Part shown: positions 16,272 through 25,987 of the stretch, in pieces
Numbering within the stretch: position 1 is the stretch's first letter
Layout of the letters: each line of letters begins with the position of its first letter
Source of the DNA: Candidatus Accumulibacter affinis
Lineage (GTDB): Bacteria > Pseudomonadota > Gammaproteobacteria > Burkholderiales > Rhodocyclaceae
Direction: 5' to 3'
Assembly (NCBI GenBank): GCA_016713625.1
Contig: JADJOT010000002.1
Span: 124,001 to 188,000 of the forward strand
DNA length: 64,000 nt
Program-made: the position numbers and the translations under genes
The notes under the pieces: generated by a model
What the model saw: the letters and a program-made list of their open reading frames with translations, nothing else
Told to the model about the DNA's origin: nothing
Databases searched by the model: none

Positions 16272-16881
16272 CTGCGGCCTGGTGGTGCTGGCGCTAGCGG
16301 GCGGCCGGGCGAGTTTCGCTGGCCCTTCGATCTTCTGTTGCCATGACGATTCCGGCAAGCAGGTGTGCGGCGATGTCCTGCCGTCCGCCTGCTACGCACG
16401 CGCCTATCGCGAACTCAGCGATTCCGGGCGGACCGCACGGACTATCGATGCCCCCTTGACTGCCGAGCAGCGAGCGCAGCGGGCAGCTGAAGAAAAGCGG
16501 CGCAGTGAGCAGGAACGTGTGCTCAACGAGCAGCGGCGCAAGGATCAGGCCCTGCTCAATACCTATGGCAGTGAAAAAGACATCGAAATTATGCGCAGCC
16601 GTGCCGAGCGGGACATCGCTGCGGCGATCAGGGCAGCGCAGGAGAGGATCGTGGAGATACGCAGGCAGCGCAGGAGGTTCGAGGATGAGGCGGAGTTCTA
16701 CAAGAACCGACAGTTGCCGGCCGACGTGGCCAAGGGCCTGCGTGATGCCGATCAGGAGATCCGGGCGCAGGAGTCGGTGATCGAGTCCAAGAAGAAGGAT
16801 CTGGAGTCGATTCGACTCAAATACGACGAGGATCTGCGGCGTTATGTCGAACTCTCGAAGCGGCCGCCGGCGCGGCCCTGA
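16255..16881 (+). CDS. Exported coiled-coil protein, DUF4124-like N-terminus
   Basis: A 208-residue protein of unknown function. The likely start is TTG 16255, with AGGAG eight bases upstream, which directly opens a signal peptide (LRVALSCGLVVLALAGGRASFA). After cleavage there is a short Cys-containing segment (FCCHDDSGKQVCGDVLPSACY) resembling the DUF4124 domain, then a charged helical region rich in Glu, Arg and Lys to the end. Proteins of this form occur in many betaproteobacteria. Overlaps pyrE by 17 bases. Convergent with gatB. Confidence 0.75.
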   Translation: MRVALSCGLVVLALAGGRASFAGPSIFCCHDDSGKQVCGDVLPSACYARAYRELSDSGRTARTIDAPLTAEQRAQRAAEEKRRSEQERVLNEQRRKDQALLNTYGSEKDIEIMRSRAERDIAAAIRAAQERIVEIRRQRRRFEDEAEFYKNRQLPADVAKGLRDADQEIRAQESVIESKKKDLESIRLKYDEDLRRYVELSKRPPARP

Positions 16882-16906
16882 GAGCCGCTGTTCGTCGCTT
16901 CGCCGC

Positions 16907-18358
16907 TCAGTCGAGCTTCTTGCGCAGCAGATCGCTGACACGCTGCGGGTTGGCCTTGCCTCGTGTCGCTTTCATTGCCTGCCCAACCAAGGCGTTGAAA
17001 GCCTTCTCCTTGCCAGCCCGGTACTCGGCAACCATCGCTGCATTGGCAGCGAGCAGTTCGTCAAGCATCGTGTCCAGGGAGCCGCTGTCGCTAATCTGCT
17101 GCAGACCCTCTCTGGCGATGATCTCGTCAGCTTCGCTGCCGGCGCCGCTCCACAGCGCATCGAACACCTTGCGGGCGATGTTGGTCGAGATCGTGCCGTC
17201 GCCAATGCGGGCAACCAAACCGCCGATTTGATGCGCAGAGACCGGGGACTCGGCGATCTCGCGGTTTTCCTTGTTGAGGCGGGCGGCGAGGTCGCCCATC
17301 ACCCAGTTCGCGCAGGCCTTGGCGTTCGACCTGCCGGCAACGGCCACGGCGGTCTCGTAGTAGGCGGCAAGTTCCAGTGAACCGGTGATGACCTTGGCGT
17401 CGTAGGCCGAAAGACCGTAGTCGGCAATCAAACGGTCGCGTTGGGCAGCTGGCAGTTCCGGCAGTTGTGAGCGAATCTTGTCGACCCACTGGCGATCGAT
17501 GGTCAGGGGCGGGAGATCGGGGTCGGGGAAGTAACGGTAGTCGTGCGCATCTTCCTTTGAACGCATGGCGCGTGTTTCGCCACTATCCGGATCGAACAGC
17601 ACCGTCGCCTGTTCGATGCAGCCGCCATCCTCAAGCGTCGCGATCTGCCACTGGACCTCGTAATCGATGGCCTGCTGCATGAAGCGGAAAGAGTTGAGAT
17701 TCTTGATTTCGCGGCGGGTCCCGAAATGCGGCTGCCCGACAGGACGTACCGAGACGTTGGCATCACAGCGGAAGGATCCCTCCTGCATGTTGCCATCGCA
17801 GATCCCGATCCAGCGCACCAAAGCGTGCAGGGCGCGCGCATACGCGACGGCTTCGGCTGCCGAACGTAGGTCGGGCTCGGTAACAATTTCCAGCAGCGGC
17901 GTTCCCGCGCGGTTGAGGTCAATTCCCGAGCGGCCATGGAAATGCTGCCCCAAGCCCTCGTGCAACGACTTTCCGGCATCCTCCTCCAGGTGGGCGCGGG
18001 TAAGAGCGACGACTTTCTCGCTATCGCCGACCTGAATCAGCAAGCTGCCGCCGACCACCACCGGCAGTTCGTACTGGCTGATCTGATAACCCTTGGGAAG
18101 GTCCGGGTAGAAGTAGTTCTTGCGGGCAAAGACGGAGCGCGCTGCGATGCTGGCACCGACTGCCAGACCAAAGCGGATCGCGCACTCGACGGCGCTTCGG
18201 TTGAGTACCGGCAGGACGCCGGGCAAGGCGATATCGACCGCGTTGGCATGGATGTTTGCTGCCGCGCCAAAAGCGGTCGAGCTACCCGAAAAAATCTTGC
18301 TTCGGGTCGCCAGCTGCGCGTGCGTTTCGATGCCGATGACGACTTCCCATGCTTTCAT
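16907..18358 (-). CDS. gatB: Asp-tRNA(Asn)/Glu-tRNA(Gln) amidotransferase subunit B
   Basis: GatB binds the mischarged tRNA and activates its Glu/Asp for transamidation. The 483-residue protein starts MKAWEVVIGIETHAQL at ATG 18358 (a TTG one codon earlier is unlikely). KNYFYPDLPKGYQISQYELP, DLNRAGTPLLEIV and DANVSVRP are family signatures, and the C-terminal YqeY-like tail (QAMKATRGKANPQRVSDLLRKKL) contacts tRNA. Third gene of gatCAB, separated from gatA by 111 bases. Confidence 0.96.
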   Translation of the reverse strand: MKAWEVVIGIETHAQLATRSKIFSGSSTAFGAAANIHANAVDIALPGVLPVLNRSAVECAIRFGLAVGASIAARSVFARKNYFYPDLPKGYQISQYELPVVVGGSLLIQVGDSEKVVALTRAHLEEDAGKSLHEGLGQHFHGRSGIDLNRAGTPLLEIVTEPDLRSAAEAVAYARALHALVRWIGICDGNMQEGSFRCDANVSVRPVGQPHFGTRREIKNLNSFRFMQQAIDYEVQWQIATLEDGGCIEQATVLFDPDSGETRAMRSKEDAHDYRYFPDPDLPPLTIDRQWVDKIRSQLPELPAAQRDRLIADYGLSAYDAKVITGSLELAAYYETAVAVAGRSNAKACANWVMGDLAARLNKENREIAESPVSAHQIGGLVARIGDGTISTNIARKVFDALWSGAGSEADEIIAREGLQQISDSGSLDTMLDELLAANAAMVAEYRAGKEKAFNALVGQAMKATRGKANPQRVSDLLRKKLD

Positions 18359-18469
18359 CAATGCTTACTCACTCTATTCAGGAACAACGACCGTCGGCGC
18401 AACGCTTGCCGACACTGACCGCAGGGAAACGGCTACTGGTTGGCAAGCCGTGCAGAGACGCTGCGCACC

Positions 18470-19939
18470 TCAAGTAAACCCGCCCGGACCTTGCAGGTGC
18501 CAGGCGTTTTCCTGCTGGTAGCGGTGCGCCACGTTGAGTAAACGGGCTTCGGAGAAATAGTCGCCGATCAGTTGCAGACCGGCGGGGAGGCCGGCGGCGA
18601 ACCCGCAGGGAATCGAAATTGCCGGCAAGCCGGCGAGGTTGACGGCAATCGTATAGATGTCTGACAGGTACATCTGCACCGGATCGGCCGCTTTCTCCCC
18701 GAGCTTGAAGGCCGTGCTCGGGCTGGTCGGCCCGATGATCACGTCGCATTGACTGAAAGCCCTGGCGAAGTCATTGGCGATCAGGCGGCGGATGCGTTGC
18801 GCCTGCAGGTAATAGGCGTCGTAATAGCCGTGCGACAGGACGTAGGTGCCGATCAGGATGCGGCGCTTGACTTCGGCGCCGAAGCCTTGCGCGCGGCTCT
18901 TGCAGTACATGTCAGTAAGGTCATGATAGGCTGGTGCCCGATAGCCGTAGCGCACGCCGTCGAAGCGTGCCAGGTTCGAACTTGCCTCTGCCGGCGCGAT
19001 CACGTAGTAGGCGGCTACCGAAAGCTGCATGTTCGGCAGGCTGACGGCGATGGTCTCGGCGCCGAGCTTGCGGTACTCGCCGAGGGCCGTCTCGACCAAC
19101 TGCATCACCACGGGACTACAGCCTTCGCCAAAGAACTCCGCCGGTAAGCCAATTTTCAATCCGGCCAGGGGCTTGCCGCCGGTTGTCGCGGCGAGTTCAC
19201 GGCCATAGTCTTCGGCTGGGCGGTCGAGGCTCGTCGAATCACGCTCGTCAAAGCCGGCCATGGCGTTCAGGAGAATCGCGCAGTCGGCCGCGGAACGGGC
19301 CAGCGGACCGGCCTGGTCGAGTGACGAGGCGAAGGCGATCATGCCGTAGCGCGAGATGACGCCGTAGGTTGGTTTCATGCCACTCAGGTTGCAGAGTGCG
19401 GCCGGCTGGCGAATCGATCCGCCCGTATCGGTACCGGTTGCTGCTGGTGCCAGGCGTGCAGCCACCGCGGCAGCCGAGCCGCCGGACGAGCCGCCGGGAA
19501 CGCAGCTGGCGTCCCAGGGGTTGCACACCGGTCCGTAAAAGGACGTTTCGTTCGAGGAACCCATCGCGAACTCGTCCATATTGGTCTTGCCAAGCATGAC
19601 GGCCGCCGCCGTCTTGAAGCGGGTAATCACCGCGGCGTCATAGGGGCTGACAAAATTGCTCAACATTTTCGATCCGCAGGTGGTGAGCCAGCCCTGGGCA
19701 CAGAAGATGTCTTTGTGCGCGATCGGGATGCCGGTCAGTGGTCCGCCTTCGCCCCTGGCCAGCCGTGCGTCGGCAGCGCGTGCCTGCGCCAGACTGCCGT
19801 CGGCATCGATGGTGATGTAGGCGTTGAGCTGCGAGTTATACCGGGCGATGCGGTCGAGGTACAGTTGCGTCAGTTCGACACTCGATATTTCCCTGCTCGC
19901 CAGGGCCTGCGCCAAGGCCTGGAGGCTGTGCTCAATCAT
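18470..19939 (-). CDS. gatA: Asp-tRNA(Asn)/Glu-tRNA(Gln) amidotransferase subunit A
   Basis: The glutaminase subunit that frees ammonia from glutamine. The 489-residue amidase-signature protein carries the Ser-cisSer-Lys triad: Lys in IPIAHKDIFC, the cis-Ser and nucleophile Ser in the glycine-serine loops PGGSSGGSAAAVAA and TGTDTGGSIRQPAA. The ATG start overlaps the gatC stop by four bases. Confidence 0.96.
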   Translation of the reverse strand: MIEHSLQALAQALASREISSVELTQLYLDRIARYNSQLNAYITIDADGSLAQARAADARLARGEGGPLTGIPIAHKDIFCAQGWLTTCGSKMLSNFVSPYDAAVITRFKTAAAVMLGKTNMDEFAMGSSNETSFYGPVCNPWDASCVPGGSSGGSAAAVAARLAPAATGTDTGGSIRQPAALCNLSGMKPTYGVISRYGMIAFASSLDQAGPLARSAADCAILLNAMAGFDERDSTSLDRPAEDYGRELAATTGGKPLAGLKIGLPAEFFGEGCSPVVMQLVETALGEYRKLGAETIAVSLPNMQLSVAAYYVIAPAEASSNLARFDGVRYGYRAPAYHDLTDMYCKSRAQGFGAEVKRRILIGTYVLSHGYYDAYYLQAQRIRRLIANDFARAFSQCDVIIGPTSPSTAFKLGEKAADPVQMYLSDIYTIAVNLAGLPAISIPCGFAAGLPAGLQLIGDYFSEARLLNVAHRYQQENAWHLQGPGGFT

Positions 19940-20232
19940 TCGAGGACTTTCGGCACGAGGTAGAGGCCGGCCTCGGTTTCCGGTGCGATGGCCTGGAAAG
20001 CGCTACGCTGGGCGAGCTGATCAGACTCGGTAACACGGTCGGCACGCAGGCGCTGTGCTACATCCTGCGCCTGCGCCATGGGCTCGACGCCTTTGGTATC
20101 AATGGCCTGCATCTCTTCGATGAGGGTGAAAATCTCGTTCAGGCGGCCGAGAGTAGCGTGCGCCTCGACCTCGTTGACTTCGATTCTGGCAAGGTGGGCA
20201 ACGCGGAGAACCTGCTCCAGGGTAAGCGACAT
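19936..20232 (-). CDS. gatC: Asp-tRNA(Asn)/Glu-tRNA(Gln) amidotransferase subunit C
   Basis: A 98-residue GatC, which stabilises GatA and GatB. VLRVAHLARIEVNEVE and LNEIFTLIEEMQAIDTKGVEP are typical. First gene of gatCAB on the minus strand and divergent from mreB, a gene order common in betaproteobacteria. Confidence 0.95.
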   Translation of the reverse strand: MSLTLEQVLRVAHLARIEVNEVEAHATLGRLNEIFTLIEEMQAIDTKGVEPMAQAQDVAQRLRADRVTESDQLAQRSAFQAIAPETEAGLYLVPKVLE

Positions 20233-20253
20233 GGTTACGCAATCACTAAGGTG

Positions 20254-20282
20254 TTAAACGAGGAAGCCATATAAGGTATCAT
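20254..20282 (+). promoter_or_regulatory. Candidate mreB promoter
   Basis: TTAAAC (20254-20259) and TATCAT (20277-20282) with a 17-base spacer, in the only AT-rich stretch of the 103-base gatC/mreB intergenic region. The -10 matches five of six consensus bases; the -35 is weak. Transcription would start about 45 bases before the mreB ATG. Confidence 0.4.
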
Positions 20283-20335
20283 AAAAGTTTTTCCCTCCGC
20301 AGCCCCCGCTGCGCACCATCACGGATTTCGCAAGC

Positions 20336-21379
20336 ATGTTCAGTTTTCTGCGCAGTTATTTTTCCAACGATCTAGCGATCGATCTGGGCACCGCCAACAC
20401 ACTGATTTACGTACGCTCGAAGGGAATCGTCCTTGACGAGCCATCGGTGGTCGCCATTCGTACGGAGGGCGGGCCGAACTCCAAGAAGACGATTCAGGCG
20501 GTCGGGAAGTCAGCCAAGGAAATGCTCGGCAAGGCGCCTGGGGCAATCACCGTCATTCGTCCGATGAAGGACGGCGTGATTGCCGATTTTACCGTGACCG
20601 AGCAGATGCTCAAGCAGTTCATCAAGAAGGTGCACGATTCCAGACTGTTGTCGCCGTCACCACGGATCATCATCTGCGTGCCTTCGGGTTCGACGCAGGT
20701 GGAGCGTCGCGCCATTCGTGAGTCGGCCATCGGCGCAGGTGCGAGCCAGGTCTTTCTGATCGAGGAGCCGATGGCGGCAGCGATCGGTGCGGGCCTGCCG
20801 GTGTCCGAACCGACCGGGTCAATGGTCGTCGATATCGGTGGTGGGACCACCGAAGTCGGCGTTATTTCGCTCGGCGGCATGGTCTATGCGGGTTCTGTGC
20901 GCGTCGGTGGTGACAAGCTCGACGAAGCGATCATGAATTACATCAGCCGCAACTACGGCATGCTGATCGGCGAAAACACCGCTGAAAACATCAAGAAGAA
21001 AATCGGTTCGGCTTTTCCCGGCGCCGAGGTGCGCGAGATGGAGGTCTCGGGGATCAACAAGGCCGAAGGCATTCCTCGCAAGTTCACCATTTCCTCGAAC
21101 GAAATCCTCGAAGCACTTACGGAGCCGCTGAATAGCGTCGTTTCGGCGGTCAAGTCGGCGCTCGAGAAGACGCCGCCCGAGCTGGGTGCCGACATTGCCG
21201 ACAAGGGCATGGTCCTCACCGGTGGGGGTGCCCTGCTGCGTGACCTCGATCGCCTGCTGATGGAAGAGACCGGTCTGCCGGTGATCGTTGCCGAAGAGCC
21301 GTTGACCTGCGTTGCCCGAGGCTGTGGAATGGCGCTCGAGAAGATGGACAACCTCGGCAGCATTTTCGCTTCCGATTGA
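20336..21379 (+). CDS. mreB: Rod-shape determining protein MreB
   Basis: The bacterial actin that forms membrane-bound filaments and directs lateral wall synthesis. The 347-residue sequence has the actin-fold phosphate loops DLGTANTLIYV and VVDIGGGTTEVGVISLGG and the adenosine motif VLTGGGALLRDLDRLL, plus an amphipathic N-terminus (MFSFLRSYFSN). First gene of mreBCD-mrdA-rodA-rlpA. Confidence 0.97.
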   Translation: MFSFLRSYFSNDLAIDLGTANTLIYVRSKGIVLDEPSVVAIRTEGGPNSKKTIQAVGKSAKEMLGKAPGAITVIRPMKDGVIADFTVTEQMLKQFIKKVHDSRLLSPSPRIIICVPSGSTQVERRAIRESAIGAGASQVFLIEEPMAAAIGAGLPVSEPTGSMVVDIGGGTTEVGVISLGGMVYAGSVRVGGDKLDEAIMNYISRNYGMLIGENTAENIKKKIGSAFPGAEVREMEVSGINKAEGIPRKFTISSNEILEALTEPLNSVVSAVKSALEKTPPELGADIADKGMVLTGGGALLRDLDRLLMEETGLPVIVAEEPLTCVARGCGMALEKMDNLGSIFASD

Positions 21380-21426
21380 CGTGCGGCGGCGTCGGCGCCG
21401 CGCGTCGCCAACACCAGGCCTGATTG

Positions 21427-22359
21427 ATGGACCACCAGCCGCCACCGTTTTTCAAGCGCGGGCCGGCGCCCGTGGCGCTGCTCTCGTTCTACGTTGCACT
21501 TTCCGTGGCCCTGCTGGTGGTCGATGCGCGCATGCAGACTCTGGAGGTGCTCCGCCAGGCGCTGTCGTTGTTTACCCATCCCGTGCAACATCTGGCCCAC
21601 CTGCCGGCACAACTGCTGGATAATGCCGGCAGTTATTTCGTGAGCGTGTCGCGTTTGCAGGAGGATAACGCCCAGTTGAAACGCGTCCGCCTCGAAAACG
21701 TGACGACACTGCTGCGTACCCAGCAACTGGAGGTCGAGAACGAGCGTCTGCGCAAACTCCTCGGCGTCAAGGAGCGGCAGCAGGCAAGTGGGCAGCTGGC
21801 GCAGATTCTCTATTCGGCGCGTGATCCCTACTCGCGGCGCATCGTCATCGACAAGGGGCAGCAGGACAAAGTCATCGCCGGACAGCCGGTCATCGATGAC
21901 GCGGGAATCGTCGGTCAGGTGACCAGGGTGTTCCCTTTTGTCGCCGAGGTCACCCTGATTACCGACAAGGAGCAGGCGGTGCCGGTGCAGATCGTTCGTA
22001 CCGGCCAGCGTTCAGTGGTTTTTGGTCTTGGCAATGGTCAGCTCGAACTGCGTTTTCTGCCGGCCAACGCGGACGTCCAGGAGGGCGATGTGCTGGTTAC
22101 CTCGGGACTGGACGGCATCTTTCTGCCGGGCTTTCCGGTGGCCAAGGTGACGCACATCGAGCGTAACACCTCCTACTCGTTTGCCAGGATCCTGTGTATG
22201 CCACTGGCCGGTGTCGAGAACTTCAGCGAGGTGATGATCCTCGACCCACGTCCGGCGGTCGCACTGCCGGAGCACCTGGCCAGGGAGGCTGCCGGGCGGG
22301 ACGTCAAGTCTACGGCCCGCTCCGGGCTGGCGAAGAAGAAGCGCTTGAAGAAGGACTGA
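21427..22359 (+). CDS. mreC: Rod-shape determining protein MreC
   Basis: A 310-residue bitopic membrane protein linking MreB to the periplasmic wall synthases. After a short cytoplasmic start there is one membrane segment (VALLSFYVALSVALLVV), a coiled coil (about residues 75-115, RLQEDNAQLKRVRLENV and LEVENERLRKLLGV) and two beta domains ending in MPLAGVENFSEVMIL. The C-terminal tail is basic (KKKRLKKD). The ATG at 21427 is preferred over the TTG one codon earlier. Confidence 0.94.
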   Translation: MDHQPPPFFKRGPAPVALLSFYVALSVALLVVDARMQTLEVLRQALSLFTHPVQHLAHLPAQLLDNAGSYFVSVSRLQEDNAQLKRVRLENVTTLLRTQQLEVENERLRKLLGVKERQQASGQLAQILYSARDPYSRRIVIDKGQQDKVIAGQPVIDDAGIVGQVTRVFPFVAEVTLITDKEQAVPVQIVRTGQRSVVFGLGNGQLELRFLPANADVQEGDVLVTSGLDGIFLPGFPVAKVTHIERNTSYSFARILCMPLAGVENFSEVMILDPRPAVALPEHLAREAAGRDVKSTARSGLAKKKRLKKD

Positions 22360-22364
22360 TCCGC

Positions 22365-22886
22365 ATGCAGACAAGTTACTCGTCATCGCGAATTCTCTTG
22401 CCGGTGCGCCCCTGGTTCATCGGCTTCAGTCTGATCGTCGCACTGCTGTTGAACTTCCTGCCAACCGCCGCCTGGCGTGGCATGCCCGACTGGGTGGCTT
22501 TGCTGATCGTTTTCTGGAGCGTCCGCGAGCCTCGCCGTGTCGGGATGGGGCTGGCCTTCCTGTTGGGTGTGGCGATGGACGTTGCCGATGCGAGCCTGCT
22601 CGGGCAGCACGCGCTGGCCTATGTACTGGTGGCCTATGGAGCGTCGGCGCTGTCGCGACGGATCCTGTGGTTCCCTCTCGCGCAGCAGGCTTTGCAGGTT
22701 TTTCCGCTGCTCTTGCTGGTGCAGGTCGTGCAATTCAGCGTGCGCATGCTGACTGGCGCCGATTCGCCAGGGATCAGCTATTTCCTTGGGCCGCTGTTGT
22801 CCGCTCTGCTCTGGCCACTGCTGACCTTCCTGTTGCTGCTACCGCAGCACCAACCCGTGGACCGTGATGCCAACCGCCCGCTCTGA
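22365..22886 (+). CDS. mreD: Rod-shape determining protein MreD
   Basis: A 173-residue integral membrane protein with about five hydrophobic segments. FIGFSLIVALLLNFLP, DWVALLIVFWSVREPRRVGMG and LLGVAMDVADASLLGQHALAYVL are typical of MreD, part of the elongasome. Starts five bases after mreC. Confidence 0.92.
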   Translation: MQTSYSSSRILLPVRPWFIGFSLIVALLLNFLPTAAWRGMPDWVALLIVFWSVREPRRVGMGLAFLLGVAMDVADASLLGQHALAYVLVAYGASALSRRILWFPLAQQALQVFPLLLLVQVVQFSVRMLTGADSPGISYFLGPLLSALLWPLLTFLLLLPQHQPVDRDANRPL

Positions 22887-22981
22887 GGCCCGGCACGCGA
22901 CGCCAGTCCGCTGCGGGCAGTACGCGCCTGCCGGTTCCGGCGTCGCAGCATGCGCCAGACGCGATCGCTGAGGGCCTGGCC

Positions 22982-24877
22982 TTGCTTGCTCGTCGGTCTC
23001 CACCGCATGTTCGCGATAGCGAACGGGATCGCTTTCGCTTCCGTTTGCTCGTTGCCGGGGTCGCGGTGCTGGCGGCCTTTGCTTTGCTGATCGCCCGCTT
23101 CTTTCACCTGCAGGTGGTTCAGCACGACTACTACACGACGCGTGCCGAGGACAACCGCATCTCCCTGGTGCCGATTGTTCCCAACCGTGGGGTCATTGTC
23201 GATCGCCATGGCACGGTCCTGGCCCGGAATTACTCTGCCTTTACCCTGGAAATCACGCCGTCGAAGGTCGACGACCTCGACGCGACGATTGACGGGCTGA
23301 GCAAGGTGATCGAAGTCCTGCCCAAGGACCGCAAACGCTTTCGCAGGTTGCTGGAGGAAAGCAAGAACTTTGAAAGCCTGCCGATCCGGACGCGCCTGAC
23401 CGAGGAAGAAGTGGCGAGGTTTGCTGCCAATCGCTACCTCTTTCCCGGTGTCGAGGTCAAGGCGCGCCTGTTCCGCCAGTATCCGCTGGGTCCGCTCGCT
23501 GCGCATGCCATTGGTTACATCAATCGCATCAACAAGCGCGACCTGGAACTGATCGAGGAAAACGAACAGGCGGCCAACTACAAGGGCACCGACCACATCG
23601 GCAAGACCGGACTTGAACAGAAATACGAATATCAGTTGCACGGAGAAACCGGTTATGAGCAGGTAGAAATCGACGCCGGCGGCAGGGCCAGTCGCAGTCT
23701 GTCGCGAACGCCTCCGGTCCAGGGCAGCAACCTGACGCTGACGCTCGACGTGAAGTTGCAGGAAATGGCCGAAAAGGCCTTTGGTGACCGTCGTGGCGCA
23801 CTGGTGGCGATTGAACCGTCGACCGGAGGCATTCTCGCTCTGGTCTCGAATCCGTCTTTCGACCCCAATCTGTTTGTCGATGGCATCCGCAGCGATGACT
23901 GGGATCTGCTCAACAACTCCCCAGACAAGCCAATGGTCAATCGGGCATTGAACGGCGCCTATCCTCCGGGCTCGACCTTCAAGCCGTTCATGGCCCTGGC
24001 TGCTCTGGAAACCGGCAAGCGCACGCCCGGTCAGACCATTTTTGATCCCGGGGTGTACAACTTCGCCGGGCACCAGTTCCGCGATGACAAGAAGGGTGGT
24101 CACGGTAGCGTCGACATGTACAAGTCGATTGTTCAGTCGTGTGACACCTACTACTACATGCTTGCCAACGACATGGGAATCGACGCCATCGCGCGCTTCA
24201 TGGGAGAACTGGGTTTCGGCCAACGCACCGGGGTGGACATCGAAGGCGAGTCGGAAGGCGTGCTGCCCTCGCCGGAGTGGAAGAAGCGCCGTTTCAAGCG
24301 CCCCGAGCAGCAGAAGTGGTTTGCCGGGGAGACGATTTCGATCGGTATCGGCCAGGGTTACAATGCGTACACGCCGATTCAGCTGGCGCAGGCGACCGCC
24401 ACCATCGCCAATAACGGGGTGATGTTCCGTCCGCACCTGGTCAAGTACATCACTGACAGCCGCAGCGGCGAAAAGGCGATGGTCGAGCCCGAGCCGCTGC
24501 GCACCCTGCCGTGGAAACAGCAGAACGTCGACACCATCAAGCGGGCGATGATCGGGGTTAACACGGCGGGCACGGCCGCCCGTGCTTTTGCCGGCGCCGG
24601 CTACGTGTCCGCAGGCAAGACCGGCACGGCGCAGGTTTTCAGCCTGAAGGGAGCGGAATACAAGTCAGCCAACGTAAAGAAGGAATTACGTGACCACGCG
24701 TTGTTCATCGCCTTTGCACCGGCAGATCAGCCGAAGATCGCCCTCGCCGTGCTAGTCGAAAACGGCGGCTTTGGAGCGCAGTCGGCGGCGCCGATCGCAC
24801 GCATGGTTTTCGATTACTATCTGCTCGGCAAACTGCCCAAGGGGGCAGCCGGTGAAGACGCTGTGGAGGAAGACTAG
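22982..24877 (+). CDS. mrdA: Penicillin-binding protein 2, transpeptidase
   Basis: The elongation-specific peptidoglycan transpeptidase. The 631-residue protein has one N-terminal membrane segment (LLVAGVAVLAAFALLIARFF), the PBP dimerisation region beginning NRISLVPIVPNRGVIVDRHG, and a transpeptidase domain with the active serine S331 in PPGSTFKPFM, SCDT (SxD) and GKTGTAQV. No ATG or GTG is available in frame; I place the start at TTG 22982, which has GAGGG seven bases upstream. It follows mreD after 95 bases and is followed by rodA after three. Confidence 0.94.
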   Translation: MLARRSPPHVRDSERDRFRFRLLVAGVAVLAAFALLIARFFHLQVVQHDYYTTRAEDNRISLVPIVPNRGVIVDRHGTVLARNYSAFTLEITPSKVDDLDATIDGLSKVIEVLPKDRKRFRRLLEESKNFESLPIRTRLTEEEVARFAANRYLFPGVEVKARLFRQYPLGPLAAHAIGYINRINKRDLELIEENEQAANYKGTDHIGKTGLEQKYEYQLHGETGYEQVEIDAGGRASRSLSRTPPVQGSNLTLTLDVKLQEMAEKAFGDRRGALVAIEPSTGGILALVSNPSFDPNLFVDGIRSDDWDLLNNSPDKPMVNRALNGAYPPGSTFKPFMALAALETGKRTPGQTIFDPGVYNFAGHQFRDDKKGGHGSVDMYKSIVQSCDTYYYMLANDMGIDAIARFMGELGFGQRTGVDIEGESEGVLPSPEWKKRRFKRPEQQKWFAGETISIGIGQGYNAYTPIQLAQATATIANNGVMFRPHLVKYITDSRSGEKAMVEPEPLRTLPWKQQNVDTIKRAMIGVNTAGTAARAFAGAGYVSAGKTGTAQVFSLKGAEYKSANVKKELRDHALFIAFAPADQPKIALAVLVENGGFGAQSAAPIARMVFDYYLLGKLPKGAAGEDAVEED

Positions 24878-24880
24878 CTG

Positions 24881-25987
24881 ATGTTTGAGCAGTTCTGGCA
24901 CCGTCTGTGGGTGCGTCTGGTGGCGCATATCGACGGCCAGCTGTTGCTGATCACCTCTTTGATCATGGCCACCGGGCTGGCCACCGTGTACAGCGCCACT
25001 TACGACGCCAACAATCGTCTGCTGGCGCAGACCCTGAACATGGCAGTCGGGCTTTTTGCGATGTGGGCGGTGGCGCAGTTGCCACCGCAGAAGCTGATGG
25101 GTTTTGGCGTCCCGCTCTACGTTGTCGGCGTGATCCTGCTGATCTGTGTTTTTCTCTTCGGGGTCAAGGTAAATGGTGCGCGGCGCTGGTTGTCGCTCGG
25201 CTTTACCCGCATCCAGCCCTCCGAAGTGCTGAAGATTGCCGTGCCGCTGATGCTCGCCTGGTACTTTCACAAGCACGAAGCGATACTCAAGTTCCGTCAC
25301 TACGTGGTGGCCTGCCTGTTGCTGCTCGTGCCTTTCGCGCTGATCGCCAAGCAGCCTGACCTGGGAACCGCTATCCTCGTTGGTGCCGCCGGCTTCTACG
25401 TCCTCTTCTTTGCCGGCCTGCGCTGGCAGGTGATCGTTGGGCTGGGCGCCGCCGCCGCTGCTGCGGCACCTTTTGTGTGGACGATGCTGCATGATTACCA
25501 GCGCAAGCGCATCCTGACTTTGGTTGATCCGACCAGCGACCCGCTCGGCGCGGGCTATCACATTATCCAGTCGACCATTGCCATCGGTTCGGGTGGCAGT
25601 TTTGGCAAAGGCTGGCTGGAGGGTACGCAGACCCACCTCGAATTCATCCCCGAACGTCACACCGACTTCATCTTCGCCGTCTTTTCCGAAGAGCGGGGTT
25701 TGCTGGGCAACAGTATTCTGGTGCTGCTGTACTTCCTGTTGATTGCTCGTGGTCTGATGATTGCTGCCAACGCCTCGACCCTTTTCGCGCGGGTGATGGC
25801 CGGCTCGGTCACGCTGAGCCTGTTTACCTATGTCTTTGTCAACATGGGCATGGTCAGCGGCATCCTGCCGGTGGTCGGCGTGCCGTTGCCGTTCATGAGT
25901 TATGGCGGCACGGCGCTGGTGACGCTGTCGATCGGCATCGGGATCCTGATGAGCATTCAGACTCACCGGATGCTGGTGAGGAAATGA
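24881..25987 (+). CDS. rodA: Peptidoglycan polymerase RodA
   Basis: A 368-residue SEDS-family glycosyltransferase with about ten membrane segments that polymerises lipid II together with PBP2. Signatures are TVYSATYDANN, GVKVNGARRWLSLGFTRIQPSEVLKIA, KQPDLGTAIL with the essential Asp, ERHTDFIFAVFSEERGLLG and PLPFMSYGGTALV. The stop overlaps the next start by four bases (ATGA). Confidence 0.96.
   Translation: MFEQFWHRLWVRLVAHIDGQLLLITSLIMATGLATVYSATYDANNRLLAQTLNMAVGLFAMWAVAQLPPQKLMGFGVPLYVVGVILLICVFLFGVKVNGARRWLSLGFTRIQPSEVLKIAVPLMLAWYFHKHEAILKFRHYVVACLLLLVPFALIAKQPDLGTAILVGAAGFYVLFFAGLRWQVIVGLGAAAAAAAPFVWTMLHDYQRKRILTLVDPTSDPLGAGYHIIQSTIAIGSGGSFGKGWLEGTQTHLEFIPERHTDFIFAVFSEERGLLGNSILVLLYFLLIARGLMIAANASTLFARVMAGSVTLSLFTYVFVNMGMVSGILPVVGVPLPFMSYGGTALVTLSIGIGILMSIQTHRMLVRK

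Noticed and set aside
22778..24436. 552-codon minus-strand frame
   Set aside because: Antisense to mreD/mrdA with no domain signature; the plus-strand mrdA has all PBP2 motifs.
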